Part shown: one piece after another, positions 17,272 to 25,985 of the stretch
Numbering within the stretch: the stretch's first letter is position 1
Layout: every line of letters starts with the position of its first letter
Assembly (NCBI GenBank): GCA_963769845.1
Contig: CAVYNL010000033.1
Coordinates: 1-64,000 of the forward strand
Direction of reading: 5' to 3'
Source: JBGQMW01 sp963769845
GTDB taxonomy: Archaea; Thermoproteota; Bathyarchaeia; Bathyarchaeales; Bathycorpusculaceae
DNA length: 64,000 bases
Position numbers and translations under genes: made by a program
Notes under the pieces: generated by a model
What the model was told of the DNA's origin: nothing
What the model saw: the letters and a program-made list of their open reading frames with translations, nothing else
Database searches by the model: none

Positions 17272-18204
17272 ATGGAAAGTTATGAATTGATAATCATCGG
17301 CGCTGGTCCTGCTGGTTTGGCGGCTGGGATTTATGCCGTTAGAAGCGGGTTGAAAACGCTTGTTCTTGAGGAGAAGATGGCCGGCGGGACCGTGGCCGAT
17401 GCTCCAATGGTTGGGAACTATCCGGGTATTCAGGACGCAAAGGGCAGCGAGATTGCACAGAAGATCCACGCGCATGCAAAGAGCGCGGGCGTGAAGGTTA
17501 ACGAGTTTGAAAGTGTCGAGGGCCTGAAGCTTTCGGCGGATAGAAAAGTAGTGAAGACTCAGAAGACAGAGTACGAGGCCAAGACAATAATTATCGCGTC
17601 GGGTAGCCATTATCGTGAGCTGGGAATTCCAGGTGAGAAAGAGTTTCGCGGAAGGGGCGTGAGCTACTGCGGCATCTGTGACGGCCCGTTCTTCAAGGGC
17701 AAGCGTGTGCTCGTTGTGGGCGGCGGCAACTCGGCCTTGATGACAGCGCTCTATCTTGCACATCTTGCTGGAGAAACAAAGGTTGTGCACAGGAGAGAAA
17801 CGTTTCGGGCTGAGGAGGTGCTTGTCCAAGAACTGAAGAAGTTGAGAAACACGGAGGTTCTCTGGAGCACCGAAGTTAAAGAGATCGTAGGTGACAAGGT
17901 CGTCAAGAAAGTCGTCGTACTTGACAAGAAGGACAATAGAACGAGAGAGGTGCCGGTTGACGGCGTTTTCGTGCAGGTAGGCGAGTCGCCCAACAGTCAA
18001 TTAGCCAAAGAGGCGGGCGTGGCCGTTGACGAGGATGGCTATATTAAGATAGATTGGCTTCAGCACACGAACATCGCTGGCGTGTACGCCGCTGGAGACG
18101 TCACAAATCATCCGGTCAAGCAGGTGGGCACGGCTGTCGGGCAGGGCATAACTGCGGCCCTGGAGGCATACGGCTACATTCGAAGACCATATTACAAACA
18201 GTAG
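17272..18204 (+). CDS. trxB: Thioredoxin reductase
   Basis: A 310-residue FAD- and NAD(P)H-dependent disulfide reductase. The FAD site IIGAGPAGLAAG begins at about residue 8. The redox pair is C133-x-x-C136 in SYCGICDGPFF; the nucleotide site VVGGGNSALMTAL is near 148, and the C-terminal FAD contact is GVYAAGDVTNHPVKQ. Length and order fit low-molecular-weight TrxR. It is first in a run of overlapping genes with the FlpD-like protein and NfnAB, so it may exchange electrons with that system rather than serve only thioredoxin. Confidence 0.93.
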   Translation: MESYELIIIGAGPAGLAAGIYAVRSGLKTLVLEEKMAGGTVADAPMVGNYPGIQDAKGSEIAQKIHAHAKSAGVKVNEFESVEGLKLSADRKVVKTQKTEYEAKTIIIASGSHYRELGIPGEKEFRGRGVSYCGICDGPFFKGKRVLVVGGGNSALMTALYLAHLAGETKVVHRRETFRAEEVLVQELKKLRNTEVLWSTEVKEIVGDKVVKKVVVLDKKDNRTREVPVDGVFVQVGESPNSQLAKEAGVAVDEDGYIKIDWLQHTNIAGVYAAGDVTNHPVKQVGTAVGQGITAALEAYGYIRRPYYKQ

Positions 18205-18209
18205 AAAAC

Positions 18210-18305
18210 ATGCCAAAACCATTATATTTTCCCGAACCCACGAAGCAACGTCTAGAGTATCGTGTTCGCGCTTATCTACCAGCATTGGAGAAGTCTGGCG
18301 AATGA
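18210..18305 (+). CDS. Candidate 31-residue microprotein between trxB and the FlpD-like gene
   Basis: Begins six bases after the trxB stop and its stop overlaps the next ATG (ATGA). The peptide reads MPKPLYFPEPTKQRLEYRVR and ends AYLPALEKSGE. The ribosome site of the next gene (GGAGAAG) lies inside it. No strong ribosome site of its own is visible, so it could be translated by coupling from trxB. The proline-aromatic start and amphipathic second half look protein-like. Confidence 0.4.
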   Translation: MPKPLYFPEPTKQRLEYRVRAYLPALEKSGE

Positions 18306-19513
18306 CTGAAAGTTGTGCAGCCGCAGTAACGATCAACCAGGACCTTTGCAGTAAGTGCTCCATTTGCCATTCAATCTGTCCCTACGAAGCCATCAAGCGG
18401 GACCAGGAAACTGGTAAAGTTGAGATTGACTTGCAGAAGTGCCAGGTCTGCGGCATATGCTACAGCGCCTGCCCGTCCATGGCGATCGAGATCAAGTATT
18501 ACGATTATGACAGCCTCGTGAAGCTCGTCAAGGAAATGCATGAGAAGTGCGACAGCGACACGCTCGTTCTGATGTGCAGGGGCAACTCGCCCTCAACCTG
18601 CGAGGTCCAAGAGATGCTGGAAAAGGAAGGCTTGAACGTCAAAGATTACATTCCGTTACGATTACCGTGCGCGGGACGGGTGCCCTCCGAGTTCGTGTTC
18701 AAGGTCCTGAAAGCGGGCATCAAAAGGGTCATCTCGATCCAGTGTGAGGACAAATACTGCAGGTATAAGGAAGGCACGAGGATTGGCAACAGGCGGATGA
18801 CGCTGGGCAGAGCCGTGCTGGAGCAGTTCGGCCTCAGCAAAGACGCGTTCAAGGTTGTGAGATACTCTCGGAAGGTCGTTTATGACACTTCCAAGTGCGT
18901 GGGCTGCGACAAGTGCGTTTTCATATGCCCGTACAAGGCGATCGAGGCTGAACCGTTTGCCACGCCCAACGTGCTTTTCGACGATTGCATGGGCTGCGGC
19001 GCATGCGCACTGGTCTGTCCGCACCAGGCGATCGAGGTCAAGGGCTTCGAGTTCGAAACCGTGCTCAAGCGCTACGGGGAAGCGGCGACGAAACTGAAGG
19101 CGCAGGGCAAAAGCCCAATCATCCTGGTTTTTGTATGTCAGTGGTCAGAGTTCTCGGCGTTGGACCAGCCTGAGAGGGAATTGCTGAAGAAGAACGCAGT
19201 GACCCTGGAGGTTCCATGTTTCAAGGCCCTCGACCCTGTACACGTGGTTAACGCGTTGCAGAGCGGTTTTGACGGGGTCATGGCCGTGGTGTGTGCGCCT
19301 GAGGATTGTAAGCTTCAGGAAGGCAAGGAGACGGCTGAAAGAAACGTTGCCGTTCTGAAGAACGTGTTGAAAAAGCTGGGGCTGCTGAACCGTTTCGAGC
19401 TCTTCTATGCTTCGCCGAGGTGCATGGGCGACTTCAACCAGAAGCTGGAGGAGTTTTACAGGAGAATTGCCGTGTTGCCATCGTTGAAGATGGAGGTGAA
19501 GGTGCGTGTATGA
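18302..19513 (+). CDS. Iron-sulfur protein with duplicated ferredoxin-FlpD/MvhD modules
   Basis: A 403-residue cytoplasmic electron carrier built as two copies of one layout. Residues 16-57 hold two [4Fe-4S] motifs (C16/19/22/26 and C47/50/53/57), followed by a FlpD/MvhD-like domain (about 88-180; MCRG, LPCAGR, QCEDKYC). Residues 199-239 hold two more clusters, followed by a second FlpD-like domain (about 275-390; VCQW, VPCFKA, VCAPEDC). FlpD normally carries a [2Fe-2S] cluster and hands electrons to HdrA; here the CCNWC motif is only partly kept. It overlaps nfnA by eight bases, implying a complex. Confidence 0.85.
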   Translation: MTESCAAAVTINQDLCSKCSICHSICPYEAIKRDQETGKVEIDLQKCQVCGICYSACPSMAIEIKYYDYDSLVKLVKEMHEKCDSDTLVLMCRGNSPSTCEVQEMLEKEGLNVKDYIPLRLPCAGRVPSEFVFKVLKAGIKRVISIQCEDKYCRYKEGTRIGNRRMTLGRAVLEQFGLSKDAFKVVRYSRKVVYDTSKCVGCDKCVFICPYKAIEAEPFATPNVLFDDCMGCGACALVCPHQAIEVKGFEFETVLKRYGEAATKLKAQGKSPIILVFVCQWSEFSALDQPERELLKKNAVTLEVPCFKALDPVHVVNALQSGFDGVMAVVCAPEDCKLQEGKETAERNVAVLKNVLKKLGLLNRFELFYASPRCMGDFNQKLEEFYRRIAVLPSLKMEVKVRV

Positions 19514-20345
19514 GATACTGAAGAAAAGAGAGCTTGCGCCCAAGATCAAGTGGTTTGAGGTCAGAGCGCCCGAGATGGCTGAAAAAGCAAAGCCCGGCCA
19601 GTTCATAATAGTGGTAATCGACGAGAAGGGCGAACGCGTGCCCTTGACGATAGCTGGCATCGACCCGAAGAAGGGCACCGTGAGCTTCGCGTTCAACGAG
19701 GTCGGCAAGACAACGAAGCAGCTCGGATGCATGAAAGAGGGTGACAGCATCTGGAACGTCACTGGACCGCTTGGTGTGCCGTCGGAAATCAAGAAATACG
19801 GCAAGGTCCTGTGCGTCGGCGGTGGCGTGATGATCGCGCCCATGCTGTTGCAGGTCAAGGCCCTTCGAGAGGCAGGCAACTCGGTTGTGAGTGTTGTGGG
19901 CGCGAGGATCAAGGAACTGCTGTTCTTCGAGGACGAGGTCAAGGCTTTGAGCGACGGCTTCTACGTGGCGACGGATGACGAGTCGAGAGGCTATAAGGGC
20001 TTAGACTTCCTGAAGGGCGTGCTTGAGAAGGAACGGTTTGACAGGTGCATCGTGTATGGGCCGGTTGTAATGATGAAGGATGTCTCGGAGATCACGCGAC
20101 CTTTCAGCATTCCGACGGTTGTGAACCTGACGCCGATCATGATTGATGGCATGGGAATGTGCGGCGTGTGCAGAGTTTCTGTGGGCGGCAAGATGAAGTT
20201 CGGTTGTGTGGACGGGCCAGAGTTCGACGGGCACAAGGTGAATTTTGACGAGCTGGTGAACAGGCAGAGGATGTTCCTGCCAGAGGAACGGTTGAGCTCG
20301 ATGCTGTGGGAGAGGCAAGGAGGATGCGGCTGTGGCGGAAAGTAA
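19506..20345 (+). CDS. nfnA: NfnA-like NAD(P)H/ferredoxin oxidoreductase subunit
   Basis: A 279-residue FAD/NAD(P)-binding oxidoreductase of the sulfide dehydrogenase beta / NfnA type. An FAD domain (KPGQFIIVVIDEKGERVPLTIAG) is followed by an NAD-binding domain (VLCVGGGVMIAPMLLQVKAL). A C-terminal [2Fe-2S] site has C219, C222 and C234 plus nearby D214, the mixed Asp/Cys ligation seen in Nfn. It ends in a Cys/Gly tail (GGCGCGGK). It starts with GTG after GGAGGTG and overlaps both neighbours, so translation is coupled. With NfnB it should couple NADH, NADPH and ferredoxin. Confidence 0.9.
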   Translation: MYEILKKRELAPKIKWFEVRAPEMAEKAKPGQFIIVVIDEKGERVPLTIAGIDPKKGTVSFAFNEVGKTTKQLGCMKEGDSIWNVTGPLGVPSEIKKYGKVLCVGGGVMIAPMLLQVKALREAGNSVVSVVGARIKELLFFEDEVKALSDGFYVATDDESRGYKGLDFLKGVLEKERFDRCIVYGPVVMMKDVSEITRPFSIPTVVNLTPIMIDGMGMCGVCRVSVGGKMKFGCVDGPEFDGHKVNFDELVNRQRMFLPEERLSSMLWERQGGCGCGGK

Positions 20346-21747
20346 GCCGAAGCCTAAGCTGAAGAAAGAAGCCGTGCCGATGCCTAAGCAGGCACCGAAA
20401 GTGAGAAGAGAGAATTTTGAAGAGGTGGCCACGGGCTACACGGAACAGCAGGCACTCGAAGAAGCAAGCCGCTGCCTGCAGTGTCCGAAACCACAGTGCG
20501 TGACGGGATGCCCCGTGGGGATCTGCATTCCAGATTTCATCAAACTACTGCGAGAGGGAAAGTACGAGGAGGCCATTCAGAAGATCAAGGAAAAGAACGC
20601 GCTGCCAGCCGTCTGCGGAAGAGTGTGTCCGCAGGAAGAACAGTGCCAAAAAAAGTGCATTATGGGAAAAGTCGCTGAGCCAGTGAGCATAGGCAGGCTT
20701 GAACGATGGCTCGCAGACTGGGAAAGAGAAAAGGGGGTCAAAGCACCTGCCAAAACTACATCTACTGGAAAGAAAGTTGCCGTCATCGGCGCCGGTCCGG
20801 CTGGACTGACGGTCGCGGCTGAGCTCGCCAGGCTGGGGCACAAGGTAGTCATGTACGAGGCGCTACATCTGCCAGGCGGCGTGCTGATCTACGGCATCCC
20901 CGAGTTCCGTCTGCCCAAGAGCATCGTTCGGTCCGAGGTGGACTACGTTCAGAAACTGGGAGTCGACCTGAACTTGGGGTATCTGATAGGGAGGATACAC
21001 ACGATTCCCGAACTGCTCAAACAGCGCGGGTTCGACGCGGTTTTTATCGGGACAGGAGCGGGGTTACCGGCGTTCATGGGCTTGCCGGGAGAAGGCCTGG
21101 GAGGTGTCTATTCTGCCAGCGAGTTCTTGATCAGGGTCAACTTGATGAAGTCTTACGCGTTTCCAATCTATGATACGCCCATCAGGGTCGGAAGGCACGT
21201 TGTGGTCATAGGCGGCGGGAACGTGGCGATGGACTCTGCCCGGTCTGCACTGCGTCTGGGCGCTGAAGAAGTCTGTATTGTCTACAGGCGCTCCAGAGAG
21301 GAAATGCCCGCGAGGAAGGAGGAGATCGAGAACGCGGAGGAGGAGGGAATACTCTGCAAGTTCTTGGCCAACCCGACAAGGTTTGTTGGTGATGAGAAGG
21401 GCTGGGTGAAAGCAATGGAGTGCGTCTGCATGGAACTCGGACCACCAGACGAATCAGGCCGAAGGAGACCTGCACCCGTCAAAGGATCAGAGTTCGTGAT
21501 GGACACAGACACGGTGATAGTCGCTGTTGGAAGAAGCCCCAACCCAATAATACAAAGCACCACAGAAGGACTAGCGGTGACAAAGTGGGGAACCATAATG
21601 GCAGATGACAACGGCAAGACGAACATCGAAGGAGTCTACGCTGGCGGAGACATAGTAACGGGTGAAGCCACCGTCATAAGCGCCATGGGCGCAGGCAAAA
21701 AAGCAGCAAAAGCAATACATGAATACTTGATGACCTGCAAATCCTAG
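20332..21747 (+). CDS. nfnB: NfnB-like NADPH-dependent glutamate-synthase-type subunit
   Basis: 471 residues, GltD/NfnB family. The N-terminal domain holds cysteines for two [4Fe-4S] clusters (CLQCPKPQCVTGCPVGIC and CGRVCPQEEQCQKKC). An FAD site VIGAGPAGLTVAAEL lies near 150 and an NADPH site VVIGGGNVAMDSAR near 285, with a GVYAGGDIVTGEATV end. In Nfn this subunit bears the bifurcating FAD. GTG start, with an excellent AAGGAGG site eight bases upstream. No GltA large subunit is nearby, so Nfn is preferred over glutamate synthase. Confidence 0.9.
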   Translation: MAESKPKPKLKKEAVPMPKQAPKVRRENFEEVATGYTEQQALEEASRCLQCPKPQCVTGCPVGICIPDFIKLLREGKYEEAIQKIKEKNALPAVCGRVCPQEEQCQKKCIMGKVAEPVSIGRLERWLADWEREKGVKAPAKTTSTGKKVAVIGAGPAGLTVAAELARLGHKVVMYEALHLPGGVLIYGIPEFRLPKSIVRSEVDYVQKLGVDLNLGYLIGRIHTIPELLKQRGFDAVFIGTGAGLPAFMGLPGEGLGGVYSASEFLIRVNLMKSYAFPIYDTPIRVGRHVVVIGGGNVAMDSARSALRLGAEEVCIVYRRSREEMPARKEEIENAEEEGILCKFLANPTRFVGDEKGWVKAMECVCMELGPPDESGRRRPAPVKGSEFVMDTDTVIVAVGRSPNPIIQSTTEGLAVTKWGTIMADDNGKTNIEGVYAGGDIVTGEATVISAMGAGKKAAKAIHEYLMTCKS

Positions 21748-21798
21748 TCTGAACGCGAACTCGCTCACGCGTCTTTGGCTTTGTTCACAGATTGCGCA

Positions 21799-22680
21799 TT
21801 AGTCCGAGTCCTGTACGACCGTGTATTCGTTCTCGCTTCTTACTCCCAGTCCGAGTGCGGTTGCGCGGCGGATTTGGGTGTAGCTCCACGGGTCATCTTT
21901 CAGTTTGGAATTTTCGTAACTCGCGATGACTTTGATGGATTCGACATCCATGGCCACTCGGTCTCCTGAAGCAAGAATGACGTTTGCGTCTCGCACCTGG
22001 CCACTGAAGGGTCCTCCCGATATGAAGCATTTTCTTCCGTCCATGATTATCAGGTTTGGATGCACGACTAGGTTCAGGTCGATGAGCTTTTCTTTCAAGT
22101 GCCTGACGTGAAACGCCATTCTCTCGCTCTTCTTCGTGAACCCGAAGGCCAGCTTCAGGCTGAGGGAGAAGTCAGCGCGGAAGTGTGTCTTCATGCAGCA
22201 GGAATAGACTATCTTGTCAGCCTGCATGGCTCGTTCTGCCAAGCTCACATGCTTGAGATATTCCCCGCCCACATTGACCTTGACGAATTCTTCCTCATCG
22301 AAAAACGCGACCTCTGCGCCAGTGCCTTTCAGTGCATCGAGTGTTCCAGCTCGCTCCAGCGCCTTCCGAGTAGCGAGCCCCTGCCAAGAAGACTCCCCCA
22401 CGATCACTTTTCCAGCGCCATGCTCAAACAACAACTCAACTATAGCCTTAAGGAATTCAGGGTCGCTCGATGCAGGCGAGGGATCGGCGCTATTGTAATT
22501 AGGCTTGAGCAGAACGCGGTCACCCTTGTTGAGGACCTTGTCGAAACCGCCAATCAGGTTGACAGCTTTGAGGATGTCCTTTTTCAGGTCTCCCGAAACA
22601 GCAATCTTGCTCAAAAGGACCTTGCCGTCCTTCGTAAACGGGTTGCCTGTGATTCTTCCGATTCCTTCATTCGACGACAT
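21799..22680 (-). CDS. DUF362 family protein
   Basis: 293 residues. Family marks are GDRVLLKPNYNSADPSPASS, a following HGAGKVIVGESSW segment, CCMKTHFRADFSLSLKLAFGF and LIIMDGRKCFISGGPFSGQ. DUF362 proteins often accompany iron-sulfur enzymes; this copy has no C-terminal ferredoxin. Biochemical role unknown. It lies convergent with nfnB, separated by about 50 bases. Confidence 0.85.
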   Translation of the reverse strand: MSSNEGIGRITGNPFTKDGKVLLSKIAVSGDLKKDILKAVNLIGGFDKVLNKGDRVLLKPNYNSADPSPASSDPEFLKAIVELLFEHGAGKVIVGESSWQGLATRKALERAGTLDALKGTGAEVAFFDEEEFVKVNVGGEYLKHVSLAERAMQADKIVYSCCMKTHFRADFSLSLKLAFGFTKKSERMAFHVRHLKEKLIDLNLVVHPNLIIMDGRKCFISGGPFSGQVRDANVILASGDRVAMDVESIKVIASYENSKLKDDPWSYTQIRRATALGLGVRSENEYTVVQDSD

Positions 22681-22796
22681 GGAAAAACACCGAGAATGGC
22701 ACTGAGAATATGAGACCGTTCAGCACAGGTTTAGCCTTCGCGGCCAACTTCCGATCACCACGTTCGACCAAGAGCGCGCCAACCACGGGCAGCAAT

Positions 22797-23132
22797 TCAT
22801 TTTCTGTGTCTTCGAATTCTCTCTTGTTTCTGCGTTTTTCTGCGCCATTCCCGCTTCTTCTGCGTCCTTATCATCGCCCGACCAAAACCGCGTTGATAGC
22901 CTTCTTCGCCCCTGAACTGGCTAATGTTTCTGTAGAAGGCCTGACAGTCTATCTTGTTCTGCTGCAAAGCCACAATATTCTCGTTAAGCTGCTTCTTGCC
23001 CTCTTCGCCAGAAGTCTTGTCGAAAGCGTCAGAATATGCCATGTAGGCGACGTGAAACTGAAAATTCGACAAATCATCAATCAAAAGCTTCTCAGCAGGA
23101 GCCACTTTGGTCTCTTCAGAACCTTCAGCCAT
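22797..23132 (-). CDS. Small basic protein, unknown
   Basis: 111 residues. The N-terminal half is acidic and helical (LLIDDLSNFQFHVAYMAYSD). The C-terminal 25 residues are extremely basic (QKKREWRRKTQKQERIRRHRK), which suggests RNA or ribosome contact. No motif recognised. The promoter would lie just upstream, in the gap shared with serS. Confidence 0.55.
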   Translation of the reverse strand: MAEGSEETKVAPAEKLLIDDLSNFQFHVAYMAYSDAFDKTSGEEGKKQLNENIVALQQNKIDCQAFYRNISQFRGEEGYQRGFGRAMIRTQKKREWRRKTQKQERIRRHRK

Positions 23133-23230
23133 AGTTCCCCAAGCTTAACAACATACCACAAATACCAACCTTCCCTTTATAATTAACGCATAACCTCACC
23201 GCAAAAGAACAGCCCATGGCCTTCACAGTA

Positions 23231-23240
23231 ATATTAAATA
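23231..23240 (+). promoter_or_regulatory. TATA element of serS
   Basis: ATATTAAATA about 45-50 bases before the serS ATG, in an otherwise non-coding gap. Confidence 0.4.
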
Positions 23241-23282
23241 GACAAGTCAAGGCTAACCATAAAGGCTAAAAAGTGAACGAAC

Positions 23283-24572
23283 ATGCTCGACATCAAACTC
23301 ATTCGCGAGAACCCGGACCTCATAAGGGAGAATCTAAAGAAAAGGGGAGACCCTGAAAACCTCAAGATGCTCGACACGCTCATCGAGTATGACGAGCAGT
23401 GGCGTCAAGGCCTGACCCGCCTCAACGAGCTACGCCACGAAAGAAAACAGACAACCGCAGAAATTGCCACCGCAAAAAAAGCCGGCAAAGACGCTAAGAG
23501 TGAGATTGCCAAAGCCAAAACAATAGACAACGAAATCACCACTCTGGAAAAGCAGGTCACAGGATGCGAAGAAAAGCAACACGACCTCCTCCTTCGCCTC
23601 CCAAACCTCCTGCACGAGTCCGTGCCTCAGGGCAGGGATGAAAAAGACAACCAGGAAATCCGCCGATGGGGCAGACCTCCCAAATTCACGTTTACACCTA
23701 AAGGCCACATGGAAATCGGCTTGGCACTAGACATATTTGATATTGAAAGAGCCGGCAAAATCGCTGGAGCCCGCTTCTTCTACCTCAAGAACGAAGCCGT
23801 GCTACTCGACAACGCCATAATCCAGTTCGCACTGGAAGAATTGAGAAAGAAAGGTTACACACCAGTAGAGCCGCCTTACCTGATGCATCGTAAACCGTAT
23901 GAGGGCGTCGTAGCCCTGGCAGACTTCGAAGACGTGCTGTACAAGATCGAGAACGAAGACCTCTACCTCATCGCCACGTCAGAGCATCCGATGGCCGCCA
24001 TGTATATGGACGAAGTCCTCAAGGCCGAAGACCTCCCACTCAAGCTCGCAGGCTTCAGCACAAACTTCCGCAAAGAAGCAGGCGCACACGGCAAAGACAC
24101 ACGCGGAATATTCCGCACCCACCAATTCAACAAAGTCGAACAATTCATCTTCACAAAACCCGAAAGCTCATGGCAACTCCACGAAGAACTCATCCAAAAC
24201 GCAGAAATGCTCACACAGAAACTCGGCCTACCCTACCGCATCGTAAACGTGTGCACAGGCGACATCGGCACAGTAGCAGCCAAAAAATACGATTTAGAAG
24301 CTTGGATGCCCGCCCAAAACGCCTACCGCGAGCTACACTCATGCAGCAACTGCACCGATTATCAAGCACGAAGGCTCAACATACGCTACCGCGAAAAAGA
24401 GGGCGAAGCGCCAAAAGGCTTCGTTCACACGCTCAACTCGACAGCCTTTGCCACAGGACGCACAATCGTAGCTATATTGGAAAACTTCCAGAAAGAAGAC
24501 GGCACAGTAGCAATTCCTGAAGCGCTGAGAAAGTACATGGGAGCAATCAAGGAAATCACCTCTAATCGGTAA
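23283..24572 (+). CDS. serS: Seryl-tRNA synthetase
   Basis: 429 residues, class II synthetase charging tRNA-Ser. An N-terminal antiparallel coiled-coil arm (about 30-110, ending LLRLPNLLHESVPQG) grips the tRNA. The catalytic domain has motif 2 around FRKEAGAHGKDTRGIFRTHQF and motif 3 LNSTAFATGRTIVAILENF. It is the common bacterial-type enzyme used by most archaea, not the rare methanogen form. It is followed 51 bases later by the S3ae gene, which has its own TATA box. Confidence 0.97.
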   Translation: MLDIKLIRENPDLIRENLKKRGDPENLKMLDTLIEYDEQWRQGLTRLNELRHERKQTTAEIATAKKAGKDAKSEIAKAKTIDNEITTLEKQVTGCEEKQHDLLLRLPNLLHESVPQGRDEKDNQEIRRWGRPPKFTFTPKGHMEIGLALDIFDIERAGKIAGARFFYLKNEAVLLDNAIIQFALEELRKKGYTPVEPPYLMHRKPYEGVVALADFEDVLYKIENEDLYLIATSEHPMAAMYMDEVLKAEDLPLKLAGFSTNFRKEAGAHGKDTRGIFRTHQFNKVEQFIFTKPESSWQLHEELIQNAEMLTQKLGLPYRIVNVCTGDIGTVAAKKYDLEAWMPAQNAYRELHSCSNCTDYQARRLNIRYREKEGEAPKGFVHTLNSTAFATGRTIVAILENFQKEDGTVAIPEALRKYMGAIKEITSNR

Positions 24573-24584
24573 AACTTTTAATAG
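24571..24584 (+). promoter_or_regulatory. TATA element of the S3ae gene
   Basis: ACTTTTAATAG preceded by the A-rich GGTAAAA (BRE-like), about 40 bases before the GTG start; it overlaps the serS stop region. Confidence 0.5.
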
Positions 24585-24623
24585 TATGATGCGAACCTTT
24601 CAACTCGCATTCGGAGGCATAAA

Positions 24624-25232
24624 GTGTCCAGTAAGACAAAACGCATCCGCGACAAATGGCGCAGCAAGACATGGTACATGGTCATGGCTCCACCCTACTT
24701 CGGAAACGTTGAACTCGGAGCCATCCCCGCAGACGAGCCTGAAAAGCTAATAGGCAGAGTAGTAGACTCCACGCTCTACGATATAACCAACGATTTCAGC
24801 CACCAATACCTGAAGATGCGCTTCCAGATCACGGAGATCGAAGGCAAAAACGCCAAAACAAGTTTCAAGGGCCACGAATACAGCCGTGACTACCTGCGCA
24901 GTCTCGTACGCAGGAGGACAACAAAGGTAGACGGCCTCTTCAAGATCACCACAAAAGACGGATACTCCCTCCGCGTCGCCGTAAGCGCCTTCACGCTTTC
25001 ACGCATCAAAACATCACAAGAGCACGTGCTCCGGAGAATAATGGACAAGATAATAAAAGAAAAAGCAGCTGCGCTTACGATGGACCAGTTTGCGCAGGAA
25101 ATCGTCCTGGGCAAGATAGCCTCGGACATCTATAACGAAGCAAAGAAGATCGCGCCTTTGCGACACGTGGGCATCAGAGGGTCAAAAGTCATAACCCAAC
25201 TGGCCCAGCTTCCCAAACAAGCAGCCGAATAG
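24624..25232 (+). CDS. rps3ae: Ribosomal protein S3ae (eS1)
   Basis: 202 residues of the archaeal/eukaryotic small-subunit protein eS1. Signature segments are DKWRSKTWYMVMAPPYFGNVELG, TLYDITNDFSHQYLKMRFQI, the SRDYLRSLVRRRTTKVDG turn, and the KIAPLRHVGIRGSKV end. It starts at GTG with a perfect CGGAGG site. It supports archaeal origin of the contig. An AGCGCGCT palindrome follows six bases after the stop. Confidence 0.97.
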   Translation: MSSKTKRIRDKWRSKTWYMVMAPPYFGNVELGAIPADEPEKLIGRVVDSTLYDITNDFSHQYLKMRFQITEIEGKNAKTSFKGHEYSRDYLRSLVRRRTTKVDGLFKITTKDGYSLRVAVSAFTLSRIKTSQEHVLRRIMDKIIKEKAAALTMDQFAQEIVLGKIASDIYNEAKKIAPLRHVGIRGSKVITQLAQLPKQAAE

Positions 25233-25446
25233 CCACCAGCGCGCTCCCAACAGACTTGTTGGGATTCGCAGATTTTCTTTCTCTCACGAGTGACCTACCT
25301 AGTTTCGTATATGGTCCAAATATGCGTACAGAGTGTAAAGCTGAGCAAGCGGATACGTCCTCAGAACCCCCGCACACGACTGCAAATTCGTTATGTGTAG
25401 GAACGCTATCTGGTCTTCTGCGACTCCCAGATTATCTATAGTGTCT

Positions 25447-25983
25447 CTACAGTTTCTTCCCGAACTCGTATCCTTTCTCAAAAGCAGCCAGGTTCAATTC
25501 CTCAGTGCCCTTGGGAATGTTCTCCTTGATTGCTTCCTTCATCGCATCAGTATCCAGCAAACGCGTGATCGCGACGAAACCGCCCAGCATTACAATGTTC
25601 GCAACGATACGCCTGCCAAGCTGCTCCGCGATCTTCGTGGCCGGAACCTTGTACACCTTCACACCCTTCAACCCCTTCTCCGACGGAATCATATCAGGGT
25701 CCATGATCACTGTCCCGCCCGCCTTCACGTCGCCCGTGTAGTCATTGTACGCGTGTTGACTCATCACCACGAGCACGTCGGGCTCAACAACCTTCGGAAA
25801 ATCGATGTCCTCCTCAGAAATCACGACCTCAGACTTGCACGCTCCGCCCCTGGACTCAGGCCCGTAAGATTGCGTCTGCACAGCGTTCTTCCCGCCGTGG
25901 ATGCAAGCCGCTGAGGCCACGATGATGCCAGATTTGATGATGCCCTGACCGCCGAAACCCGCAAACCTAATCTCAACACGCAT
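25447..25983 (-). CDS. korC: 2-oxoacid:ferredoxin oxidoreductase, gamma subunit
   Basis: 178 residues. RFAGFGGQGIIKSGIIVASA and QSYGPESRGGACKSEVVIS are diagnostic of the gamma domain of POR/KOR enzymes, which lies near the CoA binding site. Last gene of the six-gene operon running from 32147 to 25447; two bases separate it from korB. The whole enzyme oxidises a 2-oxoacid with CoA to acyl-CoA, CO2 and reduced ferredoxin. Confidence 0.92.
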   Translation of the reverse strand: MRVEIRFAGFGGQGIIKSGIIVASAACIHGGKNAVQTQSYGPESRGGACKSEVVISEEDIDFPKVVEPDVLVVMSQHAYNDYTGDVKAGGTVIMDPDMIPSEKGLKGVKVYKVPATKIAEQLGRRIVANIVMLGGFVAITRLLDTDAMKEAIKENIPKGTEELNLAAFEKGYEFGKKL

Positions 25984-25985
25984 GT

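Noticed and set aside
17203..18000. 265-codon frame antisense to trxB
   Set aside because: Shadow of the thioredoxin reductase gene; no domain.
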